A DNA stretch of 64,000 nt. It comes from Dreissena polymorpha (Eukaryota; Mollusca; Bivalvia; Myida; Dreissenidae). Positions within the stretch are counted from its first letter, which is position 1, and each line of letters begins with the position of its first letter. The notes beneath the pieces were generated by a model. That model did no database searches. It saw nothing but the letters and a program-made list of their open reading frames with translations, and was not told where the DNA came from. Below are positions 22,680 through 35,400 of the stretch, piece after piece. The stretch lies in NCBI RefSeq assembly GCF_020536995.1, contig NC_068366.1, forward strand, positions 32,480,611 through 32,544,610, written 5' to 3'. A program made the translations under genes and the position numbers.

Positions 22680-22870
22680 GGCTGAGCGGTGTACTGGTAG
22701 AGTGTTAGCTTTTGCCTTTATAGGTCCCAGGTTGAACCCCTGATCCGACACATCTGTATATTCATTTACCTTTTAAAATTATTGAAACCTATTCCATTCC
22801 AAATATTTCAGCGTTGATAATTAATTCATTTACTTAGATTTTTTCCAAATTACGAAAATCGGTGAAGTCC
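22680..22870 (+). repeat. tRNA-derived SINE-like sequence
   Basis: An A box TGGTAGAGTG (22695-22704) and a B box GGTTGAACCCC (22730-22740) stand 25 bases apart, in the order and spacing of a tRNA-derived polymerase III promoter. The following 130 bases are AT-rich and end in GTGAAGTCCCTTT, resembling the end of the TTAA elements. No anticodon arm could be folded with confidence. Confidence 0.4.
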
Positions 22871-24923
22871 CTTTCAACCTCGATTTCAGGACGAATGAAC
22901 TTAAGTTCCAGTCTCACGCATTTTTAAGAAAAAAGTTTCGAGCCATAAACATTGTCAAAAAAATGTACGATCCATTTTTATAAACACACCATCACATCAC
23001 GTTTGAAACATTTATATACAAACCATCACATCACGTTTAAAATGTATAATCGCCAAAATAAATGCATTGAAATATTTTACTGATTTGATAAGAAATGGCA
23101 TGAACGTGTATTATCCTGTAAAAAGGCTCGGAGATAAGGTTCTGACAACACTAGCTACATAAAAAGATATAAAATTAGTGCATGTTTAAATAAACAAGAG
23201 CACTTCTTTATCTGTATTTATATTTTGTATTAGTATAACTATTTGCAAATATATTATTCTAATAATGGTCGATATCGGCCCGATTTTGAATCTATTTGCT
23301 GTTTTTTAATAATAATTGTTGAGGTTATTCGAGTGAAAATAATACATGTAAGCAAAAAAATTTCCTATTGAAAATTTTATTCTAAATAAGCTATGTTTGT
23401 CACCAATACGAATCTTATTGCGACACATACTTTTAATTACTACGACACATTGGCTATAAAGCCTTATTTTCAACACACTCAGGCCCCAAACGGACGAACT
23501 TCTATCCACTTCCGTACGAATTATCGGTTGGGGCTTTATCTTTCACGAGCGGCGTGGCGTTTACCTGCGCACCGAACCATGATTTCAATTCGATATTGAC
23601 GAATGGAAGGTAACGTCGTTAAGTTTTGCGCAAAACTATGACTTTATTTGGGAAATTGTTCATTAAAAAAACATGACCCAGCAGCTCGTTAATCAGAAGA
23701 ACTGGTGGTGGCAGTCACAGGGTCACGTAAGCAGGTAGAGACTGCTTTCGAATCACACAGTTCCCATAGCGAACATTTTCCAATGCTCTATAAGCACCTC
23801 ATTGACCACCAAAACTCACGTGTTTATCTTCGTTCGAGACAATTACGAGTTTCTACCTTTTTATCACAATAACATCGTCGCTGTTATGTTCCACTATAGT
23901 AAGACCAGTGCGGAGTTTTAATGTGGGTTAACACATGTGCACTGACTATGATAAAATATATTCATGAACAATTATATTTTTTATTAATGATGTGTGTGTT
24001 TATTGTTTTTGTGCCCTTATAATTGGCATGAAATACGGTTGTCAAAAGCGATAAACCACATACCGCTAAAACATGTTATGACAAGCATTTTCTTTATCTA
24101 TGCGCATTCAATACAAATCAGATGTCACTAGACCAAACACGTTGAAAACGGTATAGAAACCTGATATGATTATGACTTATGGTAATGATTACCACTCATA
24201 GTCGTCCGCTAAGTAATAAACTGCTAGTCTCAATCAAGTTTATTAATGCGTAATAATTTGTTTAAACATTCATCTATTGTTGCACTACTCGTTAACCTTA
24301 CCAACGCACTTCATTGTTTAGTGCGGAGGTCATTCGGTTCAGTAAACATACATTCATACGAAACTAGAAGAGCCTTGACGATAGTCGAATGTAGTATTGC
24401 AATAGTACTCCTAGTTTGAGGTATGGTTTACGCCTTTTTAACTGCTGTGTATGCTTTAACACGGCTTAAAACATATTAATAAAGTTAGTTTTTTTTACCT
24501 AAGTACAACATGCAATATTGCATCAGATATTTACTTGCTTTATAGGGGATCCCACAATATGCGAGTTTTGTTTATAAAGGTACTTATATTGGCTGATATA
24601 TATGGGTAGATAGAATTATTCAATATACAGGCAGTAAACAGATTACGGACTTCAAAGCTCGGTTCGCTTTCATTCAGGTAACAGGAAAAAAATTAATCTT
24701 GTACGCATGAGATAAATGATATAATTTTGATTGCTTAAGAACTTTGTCATTCAAGACATGAACAAAATGTGATTTTATTTATATTATGAAAATATTGAAA
24801 TCAAATATGGATATAATACATTAGATATAAAAATAGTTATTTTTAACACGCTTTTGACGGATGACTTGTACTATTCGTAATCAACTTACATCACGTGTCT
24901 TTAAATAAAAGTAAAGCTTCGAC
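22871..24923. other. No gene seen
   Basis: Non-coding. The stretch about 23470-23620 is richer in G+C than its neighbours but carries no recognisable gene or repeat. Confidence 0.45.
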
Positions 24924-25057
24924 ATGCTGCCTGAGACAATTGTAATCTTGCTGACGCTAGCAACGATCGCTTTCATCCTGGTTGTAGGATTAGTATTACT
25001 GTACAAGAAATGTCAAAGGTCAACATAGAAAAGCGCTTCGCCGCATCAGTCGAGCGG
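24924..25057 (+). pseudogene. First exon of a broken paralogue of the small membrane-protein gene at 45239
   Basis: An ATG with an in-frame stop closely upstream opens MLPETIVILL and a long membrane helix followed by YKKCQR. The exon, read to the strong donor GG|GTATGT, is 134 bases long and ends in phase 2, exactly as the intact exon at 45239-45372, and both continue after the helix with a K-C-x-x motif. Here TAG at 25026-25028 interrupts the frame after 34 residues, so the gene is broken or encodes only a 34-residue membrane peptide. A possible downstream exon begins at 26301. Confidence 0.45.
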
Positions 25058-26300
25058 GTATGTTTTTGTTGATATATTTGTGTTTTTTTTTTCAATTCTT
25101 AATGAGCATAGCATTTGTATTATTTTTTTTCACAATAATCCTATAACAACGATTTAAGCATGTGAATTAAATACAAGTGACTTCGTCTGTAAGATCACGT
25201 TTCAATTGTATTCAAATTTTAATGGGCGATACGGAAGTTTTCGTGATTGTGATGGTGAACCCAGACGTGTGTTAGGTAAAATATCAAACCGGACAGAACC
25301 AGACAAGAAAGAGCTGAGCTATAAACACAGCTGTATTTATATAAATAGTGCGGTGACTGATATAAAAGGCGTCGTATTTATCTAACCTACATTCTACTTA
25401 TACGTCATTAGGATTAAATTGAAGGACATGCAATACATGTTATACTTTTAAGACACTGGTTTATACAATAAACTTAACCATAAGATAAGCTAAGAAAGAT
25501 ACGCAACATGCATCTTCCCTTAACCAAAAATTCGAACAATTGTTCATGAAATAATGAGTTTGTCTTCTACGTAAGATCGCAAAATAAAATACCACGATCT
25601 TTAACAGTTCAGTGAGTTTATTTATATTTTATCGCACCATTGAATACAAACGTGTACTGTAAAAGTAAGGTTTTGTTTTTAACTCATATTTTACGATATT
25701 TTGATTAGGACTGCACCGATGCAGTTAAATTGAAAAGTATTACCTTCATCAGTATATAATCGAATTTACTAATAATATTTTATCGGCAAGCCTGAATTAC
25801 TTAATACTTGAATTTTATGCCAAAGGCAAAATGAAAAACACACTTTTGTAGTTAAGTAACTGTCAATCATATTTATATTTACGATAAGTGCAAAAAGAAC
25901 CTGCACAGATCTGCCCCTAGTATAAAATACTAAAAGGTGTAAAATTAATATTGTTAGCAAAACTTGTAGTAAAACAAAACAACATTTTTGCTACGGATCA
26001 AACCAACTGAAATTGTAGCGAAAATCCTCTATTTTTTTTGATGCACATATAACTGTGACCCGAAGCTATGGGGTATGACATTCAAACTTATGAGACATCA
26101 AATCCCAGTTAAAAATTGTCTCAAAGGGATTAGTTGAAATCAGAATTAATTTTATTAAACAAGAAAAAAACTTGTACATGAGCATCCTGAATGCATTAAT
26201 TGAAAAGCCTGGGCATGTTAAGTCAATGATTATTTAGTTCTGGTAGAACTACATATTAACACACATTAAACTGAGTGACCTTACATTTTTTTCCAAACAG

Positions 26301-26685
26301 GTGGGGATAAAAAAGAAGAAGAACATGACGAGCATTCAGCAAACTGAGGAAACAATATTCAGAAGTATATTCCGATCTCGTTCATCTCGTGGGTGAGTCG
26401 ATTATAAGGTCTTGTGAGAACGTGGAATTAACGGAAGTAAGCATCCAAGTCATCCCTGAGGCAACTGGTAATGGCGAATCAGAATACACACAACACTATG
26501 AAAACCCTGTTACATGTACCGGATCTCATTCAGCGTGCTGCAGACATTATTAGTCAATGTGTGCCTCCCCATAAACATAAACGGTGTGAAAAGTCACAAA
26601 CGAGTCTTCTGAACAGCAGAATCAGACTGAATCACAATGAAATTTTGGAACACAAATTCGAAATCGAATTTGTATATACTGTTTA
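26301..26685 (+). pseudogene. Decayed tail exon of the receptor/membrane-protein family
   Basis: It starts after a good acceptor (TTCCAAACAG) and holds GACGAGCATTCAGC, comparable to the GGCGAGCATTCGACG of the receptor tail exon at 19794. Further on, one frame reads VGESIIRS where the receptor tail has VDESIVRP. The frame is interrupted and shifted several times. The part 26519-26580 also matches the scrap at 10301. It is probably the second exon of the broken gene beginning at 24924. Confidence 0.35.
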
Positions 26686-27330
26686 GTAATTTTTATAACT
26701 TTAATCAATTATTTGAGACACAACTTCTACCACCAACTGTGCTTATTATACACTATGATTTATTCTTATATATATTTATGTTAGTATGGATAGTGTAAAC
26801 AAATTGTGAAAATGTGAAATTGAGAAATGTGAGAATAACTTATTGACGTAATAAATTTTGCTGTCGGTGATGCTTGTCTTGTAGCTAGTGTAAACTAATT
26901 ACTCTTGAGGAATGTAAGACCGGCAAATTGACTAAACAATTATGCTGGTGGTGGTTGTGTTATATATGTGTCATTGTTATGTAAGAATAATTGCCCATGA
27001 CAAGTACTACGCCCACTTATTGACTAAAATAATGATACTGGTAGTGGTGATGTCTAAAACCAGCATATTGACTTAGCAATAACTGGTGGTGGCGTGTTCT
27101 TGTTTTGTTTTTCTAATGGCAAGTTTTAGATTACCTGTGAAATGTGTGAGACCAACATATTGTATAAAATAATAATGCTGGATGTGTTGATTTCTTATGA
27201 TTTCCATAGCTGGGGTAAAACAATTTTCCCGTGAGAAGTGAAATATAGCGAACATTGAAACTCCAGAAACTCTAACAGGACAGAAATTCTTATTCTCTCC
27301 ATATTTTGTTTAACAGCTCACCCACTTTAA
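26686..27330. other. No gene seen
   Basis: Non-coding DNA with several loosely repeated phrases of the type AATAATGCTGGTGGTGGT (about 26938, 27030, 27085, 27170), which may be an old degenerate tandem array. Confidence 0.4.
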
Positions 27331-27332
27331 AC

Positions 27333-27455
27333 AATGTGTTTATTAAAACTGGGATCAACGCCTTTGAACAGTCAATTCAAAGCATTGGTGGTTTAAACCG
27401 GTTTAAGAGCCTCCCGATCCACACAGTATTGATCACAAACCAAACGCGCAACTAA
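27333..27455 (+). repeat. Dispersed repeat, related to 63153-63285 and 46612-46680
   Basis: TTTATTAAAACTGGGATCAA begins a 120-bp segment similar along its length to 63153-63285 (both end ATCACAAACCAAA-GCGC). A shorter copy in the opposite orientation is at 46612-46680. Non-coding; family unknown to me. Confidence 0.5.
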
Positions 27456-27569
27456 ATTAATGTTAATCAAATATACATATGCAGGGAGGAAATTAAAAAA
27501 ACTACGAATGCAAAAACATGAAAGAATCGAAGAATACATTCACAATTTTTGTGTACAAGGTCTTAAATT

Positions 27570-27850
27570 AACATAAATACTAACAAATCAACGAATATTT
27601 CGCAAAATATTTCGTAAAATAAAGTTAACCCATAAAAATATCAGTGTTCCTTATAGCAATAGCCAAAAATTCAACAATATACGTCGTATGATAACATATC
27701 TTGTTAAATCTATATTACCAGACCACATCTGGCGTTGAAATATCGGCTATTGCTACAAGGAACATTGATTGTTTATGTGTTACTTTATGTTTTTTCGAAA
27801 TATTATACGAAATATTCGTTGAATTGAGGGTTTATGGGCTTATAAGTATT
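27570..27850. repeat. Long palindromic MITE-like repeat, arms about 95 bp
   Basis: CAACGAATATTTCGCAAAAT at 27592 is matched in inverted form by ATTATACGAAATATTCGTTG near 27803-27822, and GTTCCTTATAGCAATAGCC by GGCTATTGCTACAAGGAAC. The arms agree over about 95 bases around a loop of about 60 bases. No coding capacity. Confidence 0.55.
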
Positions 27851-27876
27851 ATAAATATTTTTAAACGATTAGAGAG

Positions 27877-27959
27877 TAGGTTTGTAAGTTATATGCATAC
27901 ACACACAAAGGATCCAACTAAAACAAATATTTAAGTATCAAAGTAGCTATGTATCTATA
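27877..27959 (+). repeat. 83-bp direct repeat, left copy, flanking the Harbinger block
   Basis: Identical in length to 36079-36161 and differing by two substitutions. It begins TAGGTTTGTAAGTTAT and ends GTATCTATA. It stops where the truncated transposon begins, and its partner starts where the transposon ends. Far longer than the 3-bp target duplication of Harbinger elements. Confidence 0.8.
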
Positions 27960-28131
27960 AGTAATTTTGAGAGACAAATTTTATTAATATTTTTTATTGG
28001 ATTGCATGGGTCTCTTTTTCAGCTCCTAGTAACACTACGTTACCTTGCAAAAGGATATTTTTTTAGCGAGGTTGGAGATCTCCATGGAGTCAGCAGGAGC
28101 TCAGTGTGCCGGTGTATTCAACAGGTATGTC

Positions 28132-28344
28132 TTAACCCTTTGCATGCTGGGAAATTTGTCGTCTGCTAAAATGTTGTCTGCTGAATTTCTAAAATAAGCA
28201 TTTTCTTCGATTTTTTTCAAAGAATACTTTCTGAATAGCAAACAGTTTGGATCCTGATGAGACGCCACGTTTTGTGGCGTCTCATCTGGATCCAAACTGT
28301 TTGCAAAGGCCTTCAAATTCCGGTTCCAGCGCTCAAAGGGTTAA
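28132..28344. mobile_element. TTAA MITE with 67-base hairpin, in transposase intron 1 (213 bp)
   Basis: TTAACCCTTTGCATGCTGG opens and CCAGCGCTCAAAGGGTTAA closes the element, giving a TTAA flank and a CCCTTTG terminal inverted repeat of piggyBac type. Inside, 28238-28304 is a nearly perfect hairpin whose stem begins GCAAACAGTTTGGATCC, with loop GTTT. It inserted 7 bases behind the donor of the first exon. Confidence 0.65.
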
Positions 28345-29194
28345 GAAAACTTTATTGTGAAAACATTCTCCTAAATTAATTGAACAATTTTCAATTAAAA
28401 GCTGTTTAATTCTTCTGCGGTTGAAACGCATCATTGCTAAAACGAACTTAGCTTTAGAATGCCACTAACCAGGCTGACATATTCCAACCTACAGCGATAT
28501 AATGGTTAATGAACTTTTGCTAATAAAAAATGATTTTATCGGGTTTGTACCCTTAAGGCAAAAAATGGTTCATGTATACTAATGCACCTCAATGTATGCA
28601 CAAATTATGTCTGTTTCCAGCATCTTATTTGCATAAACTCCAAAGCTTTATTAATTAATTAGATGCCCTAACATTCATGAAGCGACTATTTATTACTGCT
28701 ATGAATTCATTGAAAAAAAGGAATTATTTGCATATATGAATAACATAAGCACATTCTTTGTGGAGGCCATCTTCTTCATCAAAAAATAAAAACCAGTAGA
28801 TTGTAATATTTAAGATTATAATATGAGACATTCTATAACTTTCAGGTTATAAGTGCCATTAACCGAAACCTGAACAACATCACGTTCCCAACATCTTTGC
28901 ATGACCTTGCTGCAACAAAACAGAAGTTCCATCGTGTAGCAGGAATCCCGAATGTTGTAGGCGCTGTGGATGGAACACTGATCCCAATTCAAGCTCCATC
29001 TGAAAATTCTCAGACGTATGTGTGCCGAAAAGGATACCATGCTGTAAACATTCAAGCTGTTGTGGATAGCAGCCTAAGGTTTGTTTATTTTGTTGTACCC
29101 CATTGGTAGGGAGAGGGGGGCTATATGTGTTGTTTTCTAAGCATAATGCTTGTGCGTAAATTGTCATCCCTAATCACGGACGACAATTTATGCT

Positions 29195-29423
29195 TTAACC
29201 CATTTATGCCCAGTGGACTCTCCCATCCTTTTAGATTGGATCAATTTATTTCCAAAATTAGGGATGTCTAGTATATTAATTTCTATATTTAGAATATTAC
29301 TTACTACAATTCCTTTAAGCAAACAGCGTAGACCCAGATGAGACGCCGCATCATGCGGCTCTCATCTGGGTCTACGCTGTTTGCAATGTCCTTTTTTCAG
29401 GACGCTAGGCATGAATGGGTTAA
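29195..29423. mobile_element. TTAA MITE with 66-base hairpin, in transposase intron 2 (229 bp)
   Basis: TTAACCCATTTATGCC and GGCATGAATGGGTTAA form the ends. The inner hairpin 29319-29384 begins GCAAACAGCGTAGACC and has the same design as that at 28238, with a different stem sequence in part. It is a second subfamily of the same piggyBac-like group. Confidence 0.65.
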
Positions 29424-29470
29424 TTGAATTTATTGTTTAAATGATGTAAGAGACATATAATCTTATCGAA

Positions 29471-29590
29471 AATCTAGTTTAGGCGAAAAGTGTCGTCCCT
29501 GATTAGCCTGTGGGGACTGCACAGGCTTATCTGGGCTGACACTTCACGCACTTGCATTATGCCCAGTTTTCTCAGAATGCCACAAATATG
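29471..29590. repeat. AGTGTCGTCCCTGATTAGCC dispersed repeat
   Basis: Contains AGTGTCGTCCCTGATTAGCC, the short palindrome CCTGTGGGGACTGCACAGG, and its inverted partner GGGCTGACACTT. A rearranged shorter relative lies at 29134-29195 and another copy at 61251-61410. This type is widespread in bivalve DNA to my knowledge. Non-coding, inside transposase intron 2. Confidence 0.55.
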
Positions 29591-32240
29591 GCAGTCACTC
29601 TGTCATGGGAAAGAGTAACATCAATATCTCCATGGTGGAGGTCACACTTTGTACTAATTCCTTAGAAATGCCATTAATTAGCTTCTCTTTTTTTGTGAAG
29701 ACAACATGTAAAATATTCTGTTTCAATGTGTCATGTGGAGGTATTCATCACGTCTATGAAAAAGCTTTAGTTTTGTTTTGTTCCCTTAGAACCAGTTTCA
29801 ATAACGACATAGATGTTTGTATTTAAATAAAATTACATTACTAATTGTATAAACCTTTTTCATATAGTTATAATAATTATGTCTTTCTTTTTTTTTTAAA
29901 TAATCAACAATAAAGTACATCATTAACTTAAGGGGCATATTGACAGTATTAACCTATATAAATGCTAACATTAAGTATAGCACACAGTCCAATTTTTACT
30001 AATATAAGAAAATGAGGAACACTACTTTATTGATGAAATAATTATTACAACAACTTAAAACGCCTAAAAATATTACTCCCAACACGATTTGAACTCTAGC
30101 TCAACGTAACTTCTAATTTTCAATGAATATATTGTACACTGAAGTATTGTTAAAAGTCCATTTTAGTCTGTTAGCATGCGGTTTGAAATGCGCTTTTAAG
30201 CATTTGATACATTGTCATAAATATGCACAGGTTTACCAATGTCAATGCAAAGTGGCCTGGTTCAACACACGATGCCACAGTATTTGACAACTCTTCACTG
30301 AAGGACCACCTTGCTACCAACAAGCCAGGATGGCTATTGGGAGATTCTGGTTATCCATTGAGAGAATACCTGATAACACCCAAGGTATTTTCATGGATTG
30401 TAGGTTTTTGTTATCTTCTTGTTGTATTAAAGGGGCATACTGACGGCTTATGCTCTACAATATAATCAACAATAAAATAACCTTTTGATAAGTAATTGAA
30501 ATTAATGGAATTTTGTCAGTACAGAGCTATTTTCTCAGCAATTATTGCATGGAATGTAATTAAACTAAAATAAATGTGAATCATCATAATGCAGTGGTTC
30601 ATTACATAAATTTTGTAGGGCTCGAGAGTATTTCAAGAGTACTGTAATCTTAATTGATTGAAATTCAGTATTTTTTTCTGCCATGAGCTATTTGTAAATA
30701 ACTATTGTAAGAAAGGTCATGAAATTTAAAATAAATCTTCAGTTTAGTGGCATATTATGGTGCTAAATATAGATTTTTGGTGTTCATTTCTAGAGTTATG
30801 GACCTTTAAATGACTGAAATTGAGCATTTTGTCTGTCTCGGCTGTAGTATGGAATTTAATGAAATTCAAACTAAATGTGTATTATCATCCTTAGTGTATT
30901 CAGGATGATTATGTCTTTTCGGAGTTGTACCTTTTATTGATTAAATCTAAAGAACTTTTCATTCGGCGGCGGATACCAAGTTAATATATTTGCTTGTTTA
31001 TATGGAAATAAACATTTCCATTATTATTTTTTTAATTTCAGAATAACATTCTCTAAACATTTATTTATAATTTTTTATTTGAAAAATATTTACAATAGAT
31101 TATTCAGATTGTTTATGAACTACTTTGCAATTTTCAATGGTTGAAATGAATTTTCCTTTTGTTTTAGAACAACCCACAAACAGCACAAGAATTGCGATTC
31201 AACGGGGCTCACAGCAGAACTCGAATTTGTGTTGAAAGAGCATTTGGACTTTTGAAGGCTAGATTTAGGTAAATTTGAGTGTTTGTTCAAATCGCATACT
31301 TAGTATATTATAAATAAGTATTCTGTTTTTCTTAAAATTGTGTAGCTTGGCAGAATTAATGTCAGTTTTTTTTCATGTTGATTTATGTACATGTATCACT
31401 ATTTTTTAACTCTTTTTTTTTTTTAAGCAATTTATAATAAAACGAGTACGTGTTATGCATGCCAATAACTATTGTTATCAAATAAGAAATATTGTAAGGA
31501 CTGTATTTAAATCTTTAGCTTGAGTAGCTGGTCAAAATTGCAGGATTGTATTGCTTTATTTGATTACCATAGAACTATATATTTCAATGACAAAATCTTC
31601 CAAATGTCTTTGAAGCATTGAATATTTCTGTGTATTTCCAAATTAGAACAATTCTAATTATGAGAAAACGGTCAAGTTTAAAAAACATGTTGAAAACCAG
31701 TAAATTCTTTCATTCTAATCTCTACTTGGAAGAGTAAAAAAAAACGGTTGGGTCAGTTAGAAAAAATTAGGGTCTGCCATGTTAGTGGTAATATGAAAAA
31801 ACAATTTCAGGTGCTGCATAGAAGTGGTGGTGTCCTTCCATTCCGTCCTGGCAAGTGTATGGAGGTGGTTGTGGTGTGTGCCAAACTCCACAATTTGTGC
31901 CTTGACCTCAAGATACCTTTTGACAATGAAAAAGAAGAAGTGGACATTGATGAAGATCCACAGACTCTGTATCCTGAGGGCAACAATCAGCAATGCAGGC
32001 AGAGAATAATTGCAATGTTTTAAAGGATATGTTCTTATTACCAGCTTCATTGAAAATTCAAAGTCAGTCGAATGATACGCCTGCATTGTGTTCTGATTGA
32101 CTAGGGCTTATCATTCGACTGGCTTTTTCCCACATGGAATTGTAATTATTTGGTTGATGTTGGTGATAATGTTCAGCAAGTGAAAATTTACCTGTTTCAC
32201 TATTGATTAAGGAAAATTAAGTATGTACTTGTAATTATAA

Positions 32241-32480
32241 TTGTATGCCCCCTTTTTAAAAAAGGGGGTATAATGTTTTTGGCCTGTCTGTCTGTCTGTC
32301 ATTGTGTGTGACTGTCCCAAACTTTAACCTAAGTTAAAATTGTGTCATAACTTTTGCAGTATTGATCATAGCAATTTGATATTTGGCATGCATGTGTAAC
32401 TCATGGAACTGCACATTTTGAGTGGTGCAAGGTTGAAATGGTTTCAAGTCATTAACTACAAGTACTGGAGTCCTGACGAT
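32241..32480. repeat. Dispersed bivalve repeat with GCCCCC/GGGGG end hairpin
   Basis: Starts with the hairpin ATGCCCCCTTTTTAAAAAAG followed by GGGG, then a (CTGT)n run (32284-32300) and a low-complexity body. The terminal motif mirrors the end of the repeat at 4290-4690, in opposite orientation. It sits between the two convergent transposon genes. Confidence 0.5.
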
Positions 32481-32491
32481 TTATACTCTAC

Positions 32492-35400
32492 TTAACACTG
32501 ATTTAGCATAACAAATGACAAAAGGGCATCCACAGAAGTATGGATCTTCTTCAATTCCTCCAACTTCTGCTCTTCAACCTTTCGCATCTTCTGCATTTCC
32601 TCTATTTTCATTCGCTTTAGTTTGAGCTGCTGCTCTTGTAAGTCCATCAGCCTTTCCTGGTAAGCTGTAACATCACCTGAATAACCGATTCAAACAATAA
32701 CAGCGATATAAATTTACAAGTCCAGTAGCCAAGGCTCCTAAAATTTGTTGGGCTAATGGGTAAAAATGTTAAGTGTATAACCCTGCATTATAGTACATGT
32801 AAGAAATATTTAGGGACTTGATAGTTATACCCTGTTATATTGAAATTTAGTAATCAGACTACATTGTATTCATGCATCTGTCTACCTTTTCTCATTCCCA
32901 CTTTCTTGAACAGTACACCCATATTGCATTTTTTCGAAACTTTCCCTCAATAATTATTATAAAGTACTGTATTGTATAGTACGGTAGTGAGGAGCGAATA
33001 ATCTCAAGCTTTCTGTAATTGATTGAAAGAGGTAGACGCATGTGCCTTTGTTATCAGAAATCTCATGCATAACAAATATTGTTAAATAACAATTTTTCAA
33101 ATTACCTATTTTCCTTTTCTGTGGCGTCTTCTCTCTTTTGCCTGTAAAGTGATGTGAAACTTTTTTTTTTAATTTTCACTGGAAGGCATATAAGCATATT
33201 GGATATTATTTATTTCAATTTTGTAAACTTATGTTGTATTACACTTACTTGGTGTGGAACTCACACTGGCAGCTTTCTGACTTTGCTGACACTGAATATC
33301 TGCAAGATTTTACAGCTTTCATGTTTAATCAAAATGAAATACTATGAAAGGATATAATGCTATAATGTAAACTAATGTTCTAGGTGGGAGATGAGTACAC
33401 ACCTTTCAAGTTGACTCAGTCACTCTTAAATTCAAAGTTTTAAGTGTATCCACCAATTTCCTGTTTAAATGTTTGTTATACTTTCTATTATACTTACGTA
33501 CTAAACCATCATTCATGTAGTATTAATAAATTGGTGTTTGTCATTTCCGACCAAAAATGAAAACTGTTTTAATACTTCAGAATTTTATTGTTTAAATGAC
33601 TTAACATTACTTTTTAAAGTTGATAAATCATGTTATATCCCTGTGTTTGAGTGTCACCACTGACCAGTTCGTAGATGGTCTGACCATAGGCGATATATGA
33701 TTTTGTATGTCATTTTTTTTACACATTGCGCAATAGTGCTTTATGTTCGCTTTCAGTATTTTATGGTTAATTTCTTATGGCAAATTATATAGTGAGGTCA
33801 GTGGGGGCAATCAAACTTGTGATATGTAATATAGTCTTTCACTGTACTGTGATATATGCGAATAAGTCTCATAACTCTAAGATTGTGCAAAGCTGTGTTA
33901 ACTGTTTGCCAGACTTTAGTGGAGACTATATAACTTCATGGTATTTGGAAAAGAGGTATTATGATGACTTATATGTTGATTTAATTCTCTAGTCTCTTAT
34001 AAGTTATAACTGGATACTTCCGAGTGGCAGCATTTTATTATTGTGCTTATGTTTGATTGTATATATGATGATGAGACTGTACTAAACTAATAAACCCTTT
34101 TTATCCCCCGCCAGAGGTTGAGGGATATTGTTTTGGCGTTGTCCGTCCGTCCGGCACTTTTGTGTCCGGAGCCATATCTTGGAAGTGCTTTGGCGGATTT
34201 CATTGAAACTTGGTATGAGTATATATATGCATAAGAGGATGATGCACGCAAAATGGCATTGTAAACCATCTGTTAAAAACAGAGTTATGGCCCTTTGTAT
34301 CTTGAAAAAATGCTTTTTTAGTGTCAAATATAACACTTTTGTGTCCAGAAGTATATAGGCGGGGGATATCAATTCAACGAATTTGCTTGTTAATATTTTA
34401 ATATTGTCAAGTTTGATTTTTCTTATTTATATACAGCTACAATAATTACCACTGGGCTCAGGCGTGCTGTCATCAACCTTGTATTCTGGAAATAAAAATA
34501 GAAAGACATGCTTTACAGTGTCCATGTCTTTTTCGATTTTTGCGTATGCATTAAATGATAATAATGAAATACTTTTTATTATTAGAGTTTGTATTGGACA
34601 GCAAATTAAATATACTTAAATAAATTATTGAAATTTATTTGTAGGCTGTTGTATATGCAAAACAAGACAAGATATGAAGTAACCGAATAGTGTCATCAAC
34701 ATATTGGTTAATTAGTTAATAAAAATTAATATTAATATATATCATATGACTTACCAATTACAGCAGACTTGGATGAGTTACCCAGACCATGCATTGATGC
34801 TATAATATAAATTTCATAAATTAAGTTTCATAAATGCAGTGCTCATGCAAATAAATCAATATATTGATCATAAACCGAACACAATTATAAATAACAACTT
34901 CCATGTATTTATAATGCATAACATATAAATGTCACTTTTAAGCAATTATCATAAATCTTTATATATATATACAATTGCATACAAAACAACTTTTATCTCG
35001 GCCAGTGCTTGTGGTAGTTCATGGAATTATGGAATACATGAAGAACTGGGCTTGAAGGTATCAAAACCATCTTCATGGCCATGTACCGATTCCAAAGGAA
35101 GGAGTTCCAGCATCTACAATTTAAAGGTAATTTTCTGGTTATCATACAAAGAATAATTATATTTAACACTCAGTAAAAAGAACAAAAATAAATCTGAATA
35201 TATAAGCGCTTTTGAAATTACCTTTTTTTCTAGAGGACTCAATTCCTCTGAAGGGGGTCCTCCACCCGTGCCCCGCTCATACTGCACCCTGGCTCTTTCT
35301 TTTTTACGGGCCTTCACCATTAGGTCGCTAACCTTCTTCTTACATTCATCAACAGTTCAGCTTATTAAGCTGGTGCTGTTGACACTAAAAATGCAATTTC

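Larger units (their letters stand above)
28023..32023 (+). pseudogene. Harbinger-type DDE transposase, five exons, 5' incomplete
   Basis: Exons by splice borders and homology: 28023-28124 (LRYLAKGYFF, VGDLHGVSRSSVCR helix-turn-helix-like part), 28846-29078 (GAVDGTLIPI, first catalytic Asp), 30231-30384 (WPGSTHDATVF, GDSGYPL), 31168-31268 (NGAHSRTRICVERAFG, catalytic Glu) and 31811-32023 (FRPGKCMEV, KLHNLC, stop TAA). The order and motifs are those of HARBI1/PIF transposases. Borders are GT/AG, and phases agree for the first four exons. At the last junction the phase is off by one: AG|GTGCTGCAT where R-C-L-H would need one more base, so the gene carries a frameshift. The N-terminal exon is absent. 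The product would be a nuclear transposase working with the Myb-like partner; here it is a relic. Confidence 0.75.

Noticed and set aside
26938-27190. CRISPR-like or satellite array from repeated AATAATGCTGGTGGT phrases
   Set aside because: The spacing is irregular, the copies are poor, and the genome is eukaryotic.
34929-35156. Possible + strand exon reading IKTIFMAMYRFQRKEFQHLQ before a GTAATT donor
   Set aside because: It lies in an intron of the Myb-like gene, has no acceptor or partner exon in the right phase, and resembles no transposase start I know.
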